From Alteromonas_F sp964429915 (lineage in GTDB: Bacteria > Pseudomonadota > Gammaproteobacteria > Enterobacterales > Alteromonadaceae), in contig CAYSDZ010000008.1 in NCBI GenBank assembly GCA_964429915.1, positions 1-64,000 of the forward strand: a stretch of 64,000 bases of DNA. Direction: 5' to 3'. The notes beneath the pieces were generated by a model. That model made no database searches. It had not been told where the DNA came from and was given only the letters and a program-made list of their open reading frames with translations. Shown one piece after another: positions 51,645 to 59,629 of the stretch; position 1 is the first letter of the stretch; each line of letters begins with the position of its first letter. The position numbers and the translations under genes are program-made.

Positions 51645-53900
51645 TTATTGTTGTTCTGATTTAGAAAAAAGAATAGTGTCGCATGTTCGAAACAAAATAG
51701 GAATGTCAATAGGCTTACCAATATGCGCACTGAATCCTGCTTGCTCGTAACGTGAAATATCCTCGGCGTAAACATTAGACGTCAGTGCAACAATAGGAAT
51801 TGTCGGATAAGCAGCTTTGATCTGCCTGCAAGCATCAACACCGTCCAGATTCGGCATTTGAATATCCATTAAAATTAAATCAAAGTGTTGTTTGTGGGTT
51901 GTTTCAATGGCTTCGACTCCATCATGAGCAAAAACGAGTTGAGCCTGAGAAGGTGCAAGCATAGATTCAATAATGGCTCGGTTGATTTCATTGTCTTCAG
52001 CAATAAGAAAACGTTTGCCTGAATAGTCTGACTGTGGTTCAGCTAGCGTAGCTTGGGGTTGTGTAGGTTGTTTGGATGCCGTTAAGGGCAAGCTCACAAT
52101 AAAACGAGCGCCTTTCCCCAACTCACTGCTCACCTTTATAGAACCGTTCATCATATCAACTAATGACTCAGTAATAGCCAAGCCAAGGCCCGTACCACCA
52201 AACTTTCGCGTGGTTGATTCATTGACTTGCTCAAACCGAGAAAACAACTTGTTCAATGCCTCATCGGGAATACCTATCCCAGTATCACTCACTTCAAAAC
52301 ATAATTGCGTTGAATCGATAAGATGCAGTTTCACCTCACCTTGTTCGGTAAATTTTACTGCGTTACTGCATAAATTAAGCACGATTTGTTTTATTCTTAC
52401 TGGGTCGCCCAACCAACCATCACAAAAATTTTGATCGACCTTGACGGAAAAACTCAACGGTTTCTTTTGAACTAAAGGCGCGAGATCAGACTCCACCGAC
52501 CTAACCACGTCAAGCATTTCAAAGTGAAGCGTTTCAAAAGTCAATTTTCCAGCTTCTATTTTTGAGTAGTCTAAGATGTCGTTAATAATGGTCATTAAAT
52601 TGTGGCTAGAAAAAAGCGCTTTTTCAATTAGATGCAAGCTATGCCGCTCGCTAGTGCGGTTTTGAATGAGTTGCAAAGCACCGTGAATACCATTTAGGGG
52701 CGTACGTATTTCGTGGCTCATATTCGATAAAAAAACAGATTTTGCGGCATTCGCCGATTCAGCTTCTTTCTTAGCAGATTCTAGCTCGCCTGTTCTTTGT
52801 ATTACCAGTCGCTTCAAATTTTGGTTAAACCAATGCTGCCCCAACGAATAAAAAAGAATGATTGTGGTAATAAAAGCCCCGATAGCGAGATAGGTTTTGT
52901 TAAAGGTATAGGCTTCTGTATTGTAATCATCTAAAAACAAGCCATTTAAATTTAACTGATTTTGCATAATGCCTAAATCTTTATAAGTTTGTGCAATACG
53001 TTCAAATCGGGCAGGAAATAAGGTACCTATTTGCACAAACTTGGGCTTGATAAGGCTTTCAATCACTTCAGCTTCGTCTAAAAGACGGGATAGAGGTATG
53101 TTTGCACCGTATTGTTCGATAATGACTTTGGCAATTTCCGCTTTATTCTCAAGTGCATACTTCCAACCTTTTCTCGACGCTTCTGTAAAAGCTTCTACGT
53201 CAGTTCGGTTATTTTTGACGTACTCTTCAGTTGTAAATAGTAAGTCACCATAAAAGTCGATACCGTAGGAAGCGGGGTCGATTATGTTGATGTCAAACTT
53301 TTTATCGGCATAGTATAGGGGCTGGTCTGAACGATAGGCAGCCATTAAATCTGTGACGCCTTCAATTAAAGCATCATCATCAAAAGCTTGTGGTATGTAC
53401 TCATAATCTTGTTCCTCTAAGCCCGCGAATAATAGCAAAGCTTGCAGAGAGGCGTCGTCAATGTTTTTTTGAAACATAATTGAACGACCGCGTAAATCGT
53501 ACGCACTCACAATATCTTTTTCTTTCAAAGACATAAAAACAAGCGGGCTTGTTTGAAACACAGATGTGGCGATTACCACAGGGTGACCATTCAAACGATG
53601 CAAAACGATGCTTGAATCAGACAAACCGAACTGTGCTTCGCCCGTTAATACTGTTTCAAGCGGAGAACGGCTACCATCGTGTTGTTTTATGCTTACATCA
53701 AACCCTGCTTGGTCATAAAAACCTTTGTGCTTGGCAGCGTAATAACCTGCAAATTGGAAGCTATGAAACCACTTTAGTTGCAGGGTGACAGGTTCTTGAG
53801 CTGTACACGAAAATGCAGCAAGAAAGCAAAGAGCCACCGACATTGCAGCAATCAAAACTATTCGTAGAACCATTAAAATAAGACTTTGTTTTACCGTCAA
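51645..53900 (-). CDS. Hybrid sensor histidine kinase with NMT1/THI5-like sensor
   Basis: 751 residues. After a signal or anchor helix comes a periplasmic NMT1-type solute-binding domain (VTLQLKWFHSFQFAGYYAAK, the classic opening of THI5-like proteins), TM near residue 335 (YLAIGAFITTIILFYSLGQH), coiled linker, HisKA (FLSNMSHEIRTPLNGIHGAL), HATPase (NLCSNAVKFTEQGEV; FGGTGLGLAITESLVDMMNG) and a receiver (LIAEDNEINRAIIESML; DLILMDIQMPNLDGVDAC). The sensor family binds pyrimidine or similar ligands. No Hpt domain; an external phosphotransfer protein is needed. It is divergent from the pepsin-like gene by 77 bases. Confidence 0.93.
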   Translation of the reverse strand: MTVKQSLILMVLRIVLIAAMSVALCFLAAFSCTAQEPVTLQLKWFHSFQFAGYYAAKHKGFYDQAGFDVSIKQHDGSRSPLETVLTGEAQFGLSDSSIVLHRLNGHPVVIATSVFQTSPLVFMSLKEKDIVSAYDLRGRSIMFQKNIDDASLQALLLFAGLEEQDYEYIPQAFDDDALIEGVTDLMAAYRSDQPLYYADKKFDINIIDPASYGIDFYGDLLFTTEEYVKNNRTDVEAFTEASRKGWKYALENKAEIAKVIIEQYGANIPLSRLLDEAEVIESLIKPKFVQIGTLFPARFERIAQTYKDLGIMQNQLNLNGLFLDDYNTEAYTFNKTYLAIGAFITTIILFYSLGQHWFNQNLKRLVIQRTGELESAKKEAESANAAKSVFLSNMSHEIRTPLNGIHGALQLIQNRTSERHSLHLIEKALFSSHNLMTIINDILDYSKIEAGKLTFETLHFEMLDVVRSVESDLAPLVQKKPLSFSVKVDQNFCDGWLGDPVRIKQIVLNLCSNAVKFTEQGEVKLHLIDSTQLCFEVSDTGIGIPDEALNKLFSRFEQVNESTTRKFGGTGLGLAITESLVDMMNGSIKVSSELGKGARFIVSLPLTASKQPTQPQATLAEPQSDYSGKRFLIAEDNEINRAIIESMLAPSQAQLVFAHDGVEAIETTHKQHFDLILMDIQMPNLDGVDACRQIKAAYPTIPIVALTSNVYAEDISRYEQAGFSAHIGKPIDIPILFRTCDTILFSKSEQQ

Positions 53901-53977
53901 TTATTGTTATTTAAGCATAGACTAGGCATCATACGGTGCATAGCGTTTATTAATTTAAGTTCTTTATTTCCGAGTTT

Positions 53978-55303
53978 ATGCTGCACTCTTTATTAGTTCC
54001 GTTAAACAACGTAAAAGGGAAGGGTGATTTTTGTGCTGAGCTTGAGATAGGAGAGCCGTCGCAGTTGCAAACCCTGCTACTAGACTCAGGCAGTAGCTCA
54101 CTTGTGCTTTCTCCTCAACACTACGATGCCTCCATTGATCAAAGGATTGAGCCCACCACGCTATGTCAACATGTAAAATACGGTGTGGGCGAATGGTTAG
54201 GCCCAGTAGTAAGCAGTCAAATTACCATCGGTACAGGGCGGCATAAGGCCACTATTCGATCGGCTTTTTTTGCAATAGCCGAAGAACGCAAAGCGAATAC
54301 CTTTGTGCGAACAAGCGGTATACTAGGCTTGGCTTATGAACCGCTGAATACTGCACATGATTTGTCGATAAATACCTTTCCATGGCGGCCAGAGTGCAGC
54401 GAAAAAGTCCAATCAGAACTTTTCTTGCGGAAGGTGTTAAACAGCCCGAAAAAACAAGTAAATACATTTTTTAGTCAATGTGTTGAACAGGGTATCGTGC
54501 CTGATCAATTTGGCTTTTTAGTGCATCGTTCATCGGTGTTTCATTCTAAAAATAAGGAAACATCAGAGCAATTAAGCGCCCACCCACTGAATCAAGGGAT
54601 GCTAGCCTTAGGCAAGCCTCATTTGCATACGCAGTTGCACAAAAACGATTTTATTCATATACCGCTAGTTTGCGATAAATACTACAATGTGAATTTATTA
54701 GGCGTGAAGGTAGAGAGCCAAGCCATGCTGACTCCTCCTCCTTTCATTGAACACAAAAGCAAGCCCAGTAACAGCAATTGCTTTGTAGATAGTGGTGCTA
54801 ATGCTATTTTGTTGCCTGAAAGCCTGTTTACTGAACTTATGCAGAATTTGGCTCAGGCCGTACCTCATCAAGCGCATTTATTGTCGGCTTACCAGCAATA
54901 CAACGGCAAGGAAGTGGGCATTCCTTTAAATAACCTGAACTTGTCTGAATGGCCCAATATTCAGTTTACCTTTAGCGGTAGAAAGGGGCGCAGCGAAAGC
55001 TTAATTTTAACCCCTTATAGTTATTGGCAAACGCATGCACCTGAATGTAATCAGGCAAGTTTTAAAATAACGACGTTGCCGGGCTGGCAAGCTCAAACGA
55101 TTTTAGGCCTGCCTTTAATGTGTGAGTATTACACGATATTTGATCGTCAAGCAGGTGACAAAGGTGCATTAGTATTTGCTAGCCCTAGGGTAGCTCCCCA
55201 TCGTTTAAGCGACGTATTACATCACGACTGGAAAGCGATGCAGTCATTATGTAAGCATTTTTTCAAACGCGTTAATAAAAGACACAACAAAAAACAAGAG
55301 TAA
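53978..55303 (+). CDS. Bacterial pepsin-family aspartic protease (shewasin-like)
   Basis: 441 residues with two catalytic lobes of family A1: Asp36 in LLLDSGSSSLVLSP and Asp271 in CFVDSGANAILLPE, flap Tyr68 in HVKYGVGEWLGP, and hydrophobic-Gly motifs ILGLAYEP and ILGLPLMCEYYTIFDRQ. Length and lack of both signal peptide and propeptide agree with shewasin-type bacterial pepsins, which are active cytosolic enzymes. Eight bases separate it from the methyltransferase gene downstream, so they are one operon. I infer it could cut the leader or tail of the peptide encoded 1.5 kb further on; this has not been shown for borosins. Confidence 0.85.
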   Translation: MLHSLLVPLNNVKGKGDFCAELEIGEPSQLQTLLLDSGSSSLVLSPQHYDASIDQRIEPTTLCQHVKYGVGEWLGPVVSSQITIGTGRHKATIRSAFFAIAEERKANTFVRTSGILGLAYEPLNTAHDLSINTFPWRPECSEKVQSELFLRKVLNSPKKQVNTFFSQCVEQGIVPDQFGFLVHRSSVFHSKNKETSEQLSAHPLNQGMLALGKPHLHTQLHKNDFIHIPLVCDKYYNVNLLGVKVESQAMLTPPPFIEHKSKPSNSNCFVDSGANAILLPESLFTELMQNLAQAVPHQAHLLSAYQQYNGKEVGIPLNNLNLSEWPNIQFTFSGRKGRSESLILTPYSYWQTHAPECNQASFKITTLPGWQAQTILGLPLMCEYYTIFDRQAGDKGALVFASPRVAPHRLSDVLHHDWKAMQSLCKHFFKRVNKRHNKKQE

Positions 55304-55310
55304 AAGCAAT

Positions 55311-56141
55311 ATGACTCAAACCAAAGCAGGCTCCTTAGTGTGCGTAGGCACAGGCATGACTCTCGGGGCGCACATAACCCCCATAGCAAGAAGCCACATA
55401 GAAAATGCAGACATTGTTTATTGTTCTGCCGCAACGAGCTTGATGGAAGAGTGGATTATGTCGATGAATACCAACACCATCAGCTTGCAACATTACTATG
55501 AAGAAGGAAAAGATCGACGCCACACTTATAAAGCAATGGTAAATACACTACTGTCTTCGCTACGAAAAGGAATGCATGTGGTGGGCGCGTTTTACGGGCA
55601 CCCGGGTGTTTTCGCAAAAGCGCCACACGACGCGGTCGCACAAGCCAAATCGGAAAGCTTTCATGCTCATATGGAAGCCGGTATATCAGCAGAAGCCTGT
55701 TTGTATGCCGATATGGGGATAGACCCAGGGAAAGTGGGGTGTCAGCATTATGAAACCACACAGTTTATGCTATATGAGCGCACTATCGACCCATCGGCTT
55801 ATCTTATTTTATGGCAAATTGGCTTGGCCGGAGACCGACAAGCACAACAATTTACTACTGAAAATGCGTATAGAACGGTATTAAAAGAACAGCTTATTAG
55901 CTTGTATTCCCCTCAACACAACATCGCAATTTATGAAGCAAAATCTCTACCTACCGACACAATACGCATTGAATGGCTGGCCTTATCAGAATTAGACAAG
56001 GCTAGCGTTTTTCAACACAGCACTTTAGTGATACCGCCGATCAGCGCTCCAATTATTAATCCAAGGGCCGAGGCGCTACTCGCCGATATCGCCAGCAACA
56101 GCGTTGTTATAAAACAGTCACAAACAGACAGTAATTTTTAA
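55311..56141 (+). CDS. Split-borosin alpha-N-methyltransferase (SonM-like)
   Basis: 276 residues of the tetrapyrrole methylase fold, but closest in pattern to SonM, the Shewanella enzyme that methylates backbone amides of the SonA peptide. Shared features: GSLVCVGTGMTLGAHITPIA, LQHYYEEGKDRRHTYKAMV with the catalytic Tyr62/63, Arg70 and Tyr73, AFYGHPGVFAKAPHDAV with Tyr95, and MEAGISAEACLYADMGIDPG. There is no fused core peptide, unlike fungal OphMA, so a separate precursor is needed; one is encoded 650 bases downstream. Uses S-adenosylmethionine and acts in the cytosol. Cobalamin-pathway methylases are excluded by the YGHPGVF/RRxTY set and absence of cob genes. Confidence 0.88.
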   Translation: MTQTKAGSLVCVGTGMTLGAHITPIARSHIENADIVYCSAATSLMEEWIMSMNTNTISLQHYYEEGKDRRHTYKAMVNTLLSSLRKGMHVVGAFYGHPGVFAKAPHDAVAQAKSESFHAHMEAGISAEACLYADMGIDPGKVGCQHYETTQFMLYERTIDPSAYLILWQIGLAGDRQAQQFTTENAYRTVLKEQLISLYSPQHNIAIYEAKSLPTDTIRIEWLALSELDKASVFQHSTLVIPPISAPIINPRAEALLADIASNSVVIKQSQTDSNF

Positions 56142-56152
56142 AGGGTGAAGAA

Positions 56153-56713
56153 ATGGTGGACAGAGTTTTTGAAACATCACGATTTTTGTGCACGCCTGTG
56201 CAACAAAGTGATAGCAATTTCGTTCGAAGCCTTTATCAATCATCTTCACGTATGGCGCACTTAGGTGGTGTTTTTTCACAGCAAAACGCTCAAGCGCTGT
56301 TTGAAAAAATGCTCGATGCCAACACCAAGCTATTTAGCTCAGAGTCTAGCTCAGAGTCTAGTTCAGGATATTGGCTAATTGAAAATAAAAACACAGGCGA
56401 TAAGATGGGGGTGCAAGGAATAAGCGCAGTCACTTCGCTGCTTGCAACGGCAGAGGTCGGGATAATTTTAAATGAACAAGCAGAAGGAAAAGGCACACCG
56501 TTTGAAGTGTTAAGTGCGATGTTTAGTTATGTGTTTTCATCATTGGGTGTAGAATTATTAATTGAACGACACGTCATTTCCAACAAAGCTATTGGTAGGG
56601 TATCGAGACGTTTGGGTTTCAACCATACTGTTGCGGTTAAATATAACGATACACCATCTGAACTCTCGGTGTTAGAGAAAAAAGACTGGTTGAAACAGTC
56701 ATATTGTCAGTAA
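56153..56713 (+). CDS. GNAT (RimJ/RimL-type) N-acetyltransferase
   Basis: 186 residues of the acetyltransf_3 type: TSRFLCTPVQQSDSNFVRSL (R-L-x-L-R-like start), GYWLIENKNTGDKMGVQGIS, AEVGIILNEQAEGKGTPFEV (acetyl-CoA loop region) and RHVISNKAIGRVSRRLGFNH. RimJ/RimL enzymes acetylate protein N-termini, others small amines. The Gln/Arg-x-x-Gly-x-Gly loop is slightly altered (EQAEGKGT). It lies 11 bases after the methyltransferase gene and 79 before the candidate precursor, so it could acetylate the methylated peptide. A Ser-Glu repeat (SSESSSESSSG) near residue 68 sits on a short DNA direct repeat. Confidence 0.82.
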   Translation: MVDRVFETSRFLCTPVQQSDSNFVRSLYQSSSRMAHLGGVFSQQNAQALFEKMLDANTKLFSSESSSESSSGYWLIENKNTGDKMGVQGISAVTSLLATAEVGIILNEQAEGKGTPFEVLSAMFSYVFSSLGVELLIERHVISNKAIGRVSRRLGFNHTVAVKYNDTPSELSVLEKKDWLKQSYCQ

Positions 56714-56792
56714 CGTAACTCGTGATTTGGTTAAATCCACAAAAAAATAACAACACATTTATCAATAACAAAAAACAAAAAAGGAAACAGCA

Positions 56793-57023
56793 ATGACAGC
56801 AATTCAACTTTTAGAACAACTGGGTTCCTCTGCAGCACTTCAGCGCCAAGGTTGTGCCCATGCCGATGCCATTCGTGCACAGGCTATGCAATATATCGAT
56901 ACTATTGATACGCCTATCAAACAGTGGTGTATTCTATTTCCGGCAGAGGATGAGCAAGCTAACGACAATCAAGAAGACAATTCGCAAAATGATAAAGAAA
57001 AAGAAAGTGTCAAACTTAATTGA
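56793..57023 (+). CDS. Candidate borosin precursor peptide, 76 aa
   Basis: 76 residues with AAGGA before the ATG. The N-terminus TAIQLLEQLGSSAALQRQ is a helix matching the start of SonA-type borosin-binding domains (LxQLGxxAxL). A second helix (ADAIRAQAMQYIDTID) follows. Residues 42-50 (IKQWCILFP) are a compact hydrophobic stretch suitable as a methylation core, followed by a 26-residue hydrophilic acidic/Asn tail, unlike SonA where the core is terminal. That tail would need removal, which fits a protease in the operon. Its stop overlaps the start of the GGDEF gene by four bases. Precursor role is inferred from position and pattern. Confidence 0.68.
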   Translation: MTAIQLLEQLGSSAALQRQGCAHADAIRAQAMQYIDTIDTPIKQWCILFPAEDEQANDNQEDNSQNDKEKESVKLN

Positions 57024-58756
57024 TTTTCTGTAAATATTCTTTCAGTTTCATATTAATATTGGCTGCTCTGATTGGTGGCCAAGTCTATGGAGAAAATCTT
57101 GATGATATTTTTGCTGCGGCAGATGATTCTAGAACGTCGAATATAAGAAAATTTGCCGAGCTTTTAAATGTCCTTGGAAATAGAAAAAATGAGTTTTCAG
57201 ATTATCAAATTGATTACTTTACTTACCTTGACATTTATAAAGACTCTCTTAGCGGAGAATATATCGAATCAATTGAAAGACACAAGGAGTTGGTAAATCA
57301 GTCTGAGTTTACCGATATTAAATACAGGTCCACCTACTCAATCATTTCTATGTATGGTGTAATGCGAAAATTTTATGAAGGTGCGCAATTACTAAATAGA
57401 TTGGATGCCTTAAGTCGTAAGATTGATGACCCTAAAATTTTAAACGGTGGTGAAATAACAAAAGCTATCTTTTATCAAGAGGCTAACCAATATCAACTTG
57501 CATTTAGCATAGCCATGCAATTAACACAAAAAAGCTTGCTACCTCGCTCTAAGTGTATCGTTAGCGCTGTCCTAGTTGAATCTGCTTATTATATTGAAGC
57601 TGAACCAATCGGTATGGGGTTCGTAAATGAATCTGAACTTTATTGCAATAGCATTGGTGAAGCGTTTTTGGGAAGTTTTATATCGATTACCAAAGCAAAA
57701 ATGCACGTAGATGCTAAGCAAAATATTGAAGCACGGCAAACCCTAGAAAAAATCGAAAAAGTAGTAACAGAAACCAATTACCCAAGATTAAGTGCTATGT
57801 ATTACGCGACCAAAGCAGAGGTGCTGTATTCGCTTGGCAATTTCGAGGCGGCTATATCAAGTGCCCAGTTAGCTCTGGGACAATCAGCACAAGCAAAATT
57901 CAACAAGCCTCTTGTTTCATCCTATCTTACCTTGTCGAATATTGAACACGCGCGAGGTAACTATAAAACAGCGCTTGACTATCACAAGAGCTATGTAGCA
58001 GCAGACAAGGCGTACGACAGCGAATTGCAATCTAATCAACTGGCGTTTCAACGCGCACAATTTGAGTCTGAACTCAATGCCAGAAACTTAGAACTGGCCT
58101 ACGCAGAGAATGAATTATTATCGGCAGAGGCGATAACGGCTAAACAAGAGGCAAAAAATAGTTTGTTAGCAGCAGCACTGGCAATATCTGCCTTAGCCAT
58201 TGTGTTCGTCAGCTTTTACCGCACCCATATCAACAAGAAAAAGTTTAAACAATTAGCTGAAACCGATGGGTTAACAAAATTAAAAAATCGGCGAGAGTTT
58301 TGTAAGCGTTCACAAGAAGCAATAGATTTCTGTCACGCCGGAAAGCATGCTATTAGCATGATTATTTTGGATTTAGATCACTTTAAACAAATCAACGATA
58401 CTCATGGACATGCAGCGGGAGATGCGGTTCTAAAGTCGGTGTCGGCGTTACTGAAACAAGAATGCCGTCAAAACGATATTGTCGGTCGTTTAGGTGGCGA
58501 AGAATTTGGCATAACGTTGCCTAGTTGCGACGGTGACAAAGCTCGTTTTATAGCGGAAAGCTTAAGACAAAAAATTGAAGCCTTGCCGATTTCGCATAAC
58601 GAAAAGGTGCTTAGCGCAACAGCAAGCTTTGGCATTGTCGAAGGAAAAGACAAACTACTTTCCTACGACGCATTGTTCAATGAAGCGGATGCCGCCCTTT
58701 ACCAAGCCAAACATGCAGGAAGGAACAGAGTTCAGCTTATTGAAATTTCACTTTAA
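57020..58756 (+). CDS. TPR-sensor diguanylate cyclase
   Basis: 578 residues starting with TTG: signal peptide (YSFSFILILAALIGGQVYG), about 330 residues of periplasmic TPR-like helices, TM near 388 (LLAAALAISALAIVFVSFYR) and a GGDEF domain. The active site is GRLGGEEFGITLPS (about residue 492), with DLDHFKQINDTHGHAAGD before it. RQND five residues upstream of GGEEF is an RxxD inhibitory site, so c-di-GMP product inhibition is expected. The TTGA overlap with the precursor stop makes translation coupled, tying peptide production to a second-messenger enzyme. Its signal could be the mature peptide itself, by inference. Confidence 0.9.
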   Translation: MIFCKYSFSFILILAALIGGQVYGENLDDIFAAADDSRTSNIRKFAELLNVLGNRKNEFSDYQIDYFTYLDIYKDSLSGEYIESIERHKELVNQSEFTDIKYRSTYSIISMYGVMRKFYEGAQLLNRLDALSRKIDDPKILNGGEITKAIFYQEANQYQLAFSIAMQLTQKSLLPRSKCIVSAVLVESAYYIEAEPIGMGFVNESELYCNSIGEAFLGSFISITKAKMHVDAKQNIEARQTLEKIEKVVTETNYPRLSAMYYATKAEVLYSLGNFEAAISSAQLALGQSAQAKFNKPLVSSYLTLSNIEHARGNYKTALDYHKSYVAADKAYDSELQSNQLAFQRAQFESELNARNLELAYAENELLSAEAITAKQEAKNSLLAAALAISALAIVFVSFYRTHINKKKFKQLAETDGLTKLKNRREFCKRSQEAIDFCHAGKHAISMIILDLDHFKQINDTHGHAAGDAVLKSVSALLKQECRQNDIVGRLGGEEFGITLPSCDGDKARFIAESLRQKIEALPISHNEKVLSATASFGIVEGKDKLLSYDALFNEADAALYQAKHAGRNRVQLIEISL

Positions 58757-59398
58757 TGATACGCCAGCTTCGTTAACATCAAGAACATCTGTTTCAGTGC
58801 TGGCTTCATCTAGCCAACGCTGAATAGCAGCACTGTTCAATACTTTGGATTGATATTGCTTTGCATTTTCTGATAGTGCTACGTTGTAGGTTTTAAATCT
58901 CAACGCAACTGGGGCAAACATCGCATCGGCAATACTCCAATCATCAAACAGCCAAGCGTTTGGGAACAGTAGCATTTGTGTAGACCAAATTTGATCAATG
59001 CGCGCGATGTCCTTGGCTAACCCTTCCGTTATTTCGACTTTGCGAAGGGCGCGGCAGTTCATTGGCATTTCGTTACGTAAGTGAATAAAACCGGCATGCA
59101 TTTCAGCACTCAAGGCGCGAGCTTTGGCTCTTAGTGCTCTGTCTTTTGGCCATGCCTTGTGGTCTAAGTAAGTTTCATTCACATATTCTAATATCGCAAG
59201 CGATTCCCATACTGCTATGTCGTCGTCCAGTAAGGCAGGCACTTTTCCAGACGGAAACTCTTTTCCAAGCGCATCGTAGAAGGCTTGGGTCATTAGCGTT
59301 AATTTTTCTACTTCGACGTCAAGATTGTATTGATCAAAAATAAGCCAAGCACGCAATGACCAGCTAGAATAATTCTGATTTGCAATATAAAGTTTCAT
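58748..59398 (-). CDS. Glutathione S-transferase family protein
   Basis: 216 residues: thioredoxin-like N-domain MKLYIANQNYSSWSLRAWLI with SSWS, where the catalytic Ser of these GSTs lies, PSGKVPALLDDDIAVWESLA (cis-Pro and the ES glutathione-binding pair), then an all-helical C-domain (FDDWSIADAMFAPVALRF with the N-capping box SIADAM). This is the YfcF/maleylacetoacetate-isomerase-like group. It overlaps the GGDEF gene tail-to-tail by nine bases and is unlikely to be part of that operon. Confidence 0.9.
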   Translation of the reverse strand: MKLYIANQNYSSWSLRAWLIFDQYNLDVEVEKLTLMTQAFYDALGKEFPSGKVPALLDDDIAVWESLAILEYVNETYLDHKAWPKDRALRAKARALSAEMHAGFIHLRNEMPMNCRALRKVEITEGLAKDIARIDQIWSTQMLLFPNAWLFDDWSIADAMFAPVALRFKTYNVALSENAKQYQSKVLNSAAIQRWLDEASTETDVLDVNEAGVSLK

Positions 59399-59629
59399 TT
59401 GTATTCCTCTAAATGACCAGAATAGGTTGCATCATTTTTGCTCTTAGTAAAGGGGAAAGAGCAAATAACATACAAAAATAAAACATAGATTTGTACGACA
59501 AATGACGAATCTATGGGGTGTATGGTAGCGCGCAATTTCAACGATATGATAAGTTTATTAACAAAGCAAAGAAATCAACATCTTATAAAAATAGTCAGTC
59601 ACGACAAGACCTTCAATAGGAAATCCAGT

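Noticed and set aside
55311..56141. Cobalamin-biosynthesis methyltransferase (CobI/CbiL)
   Set aside because: Same fold, but the RRxTY and YGHPGVF set and the lack of any cob gene favour the borosin type.
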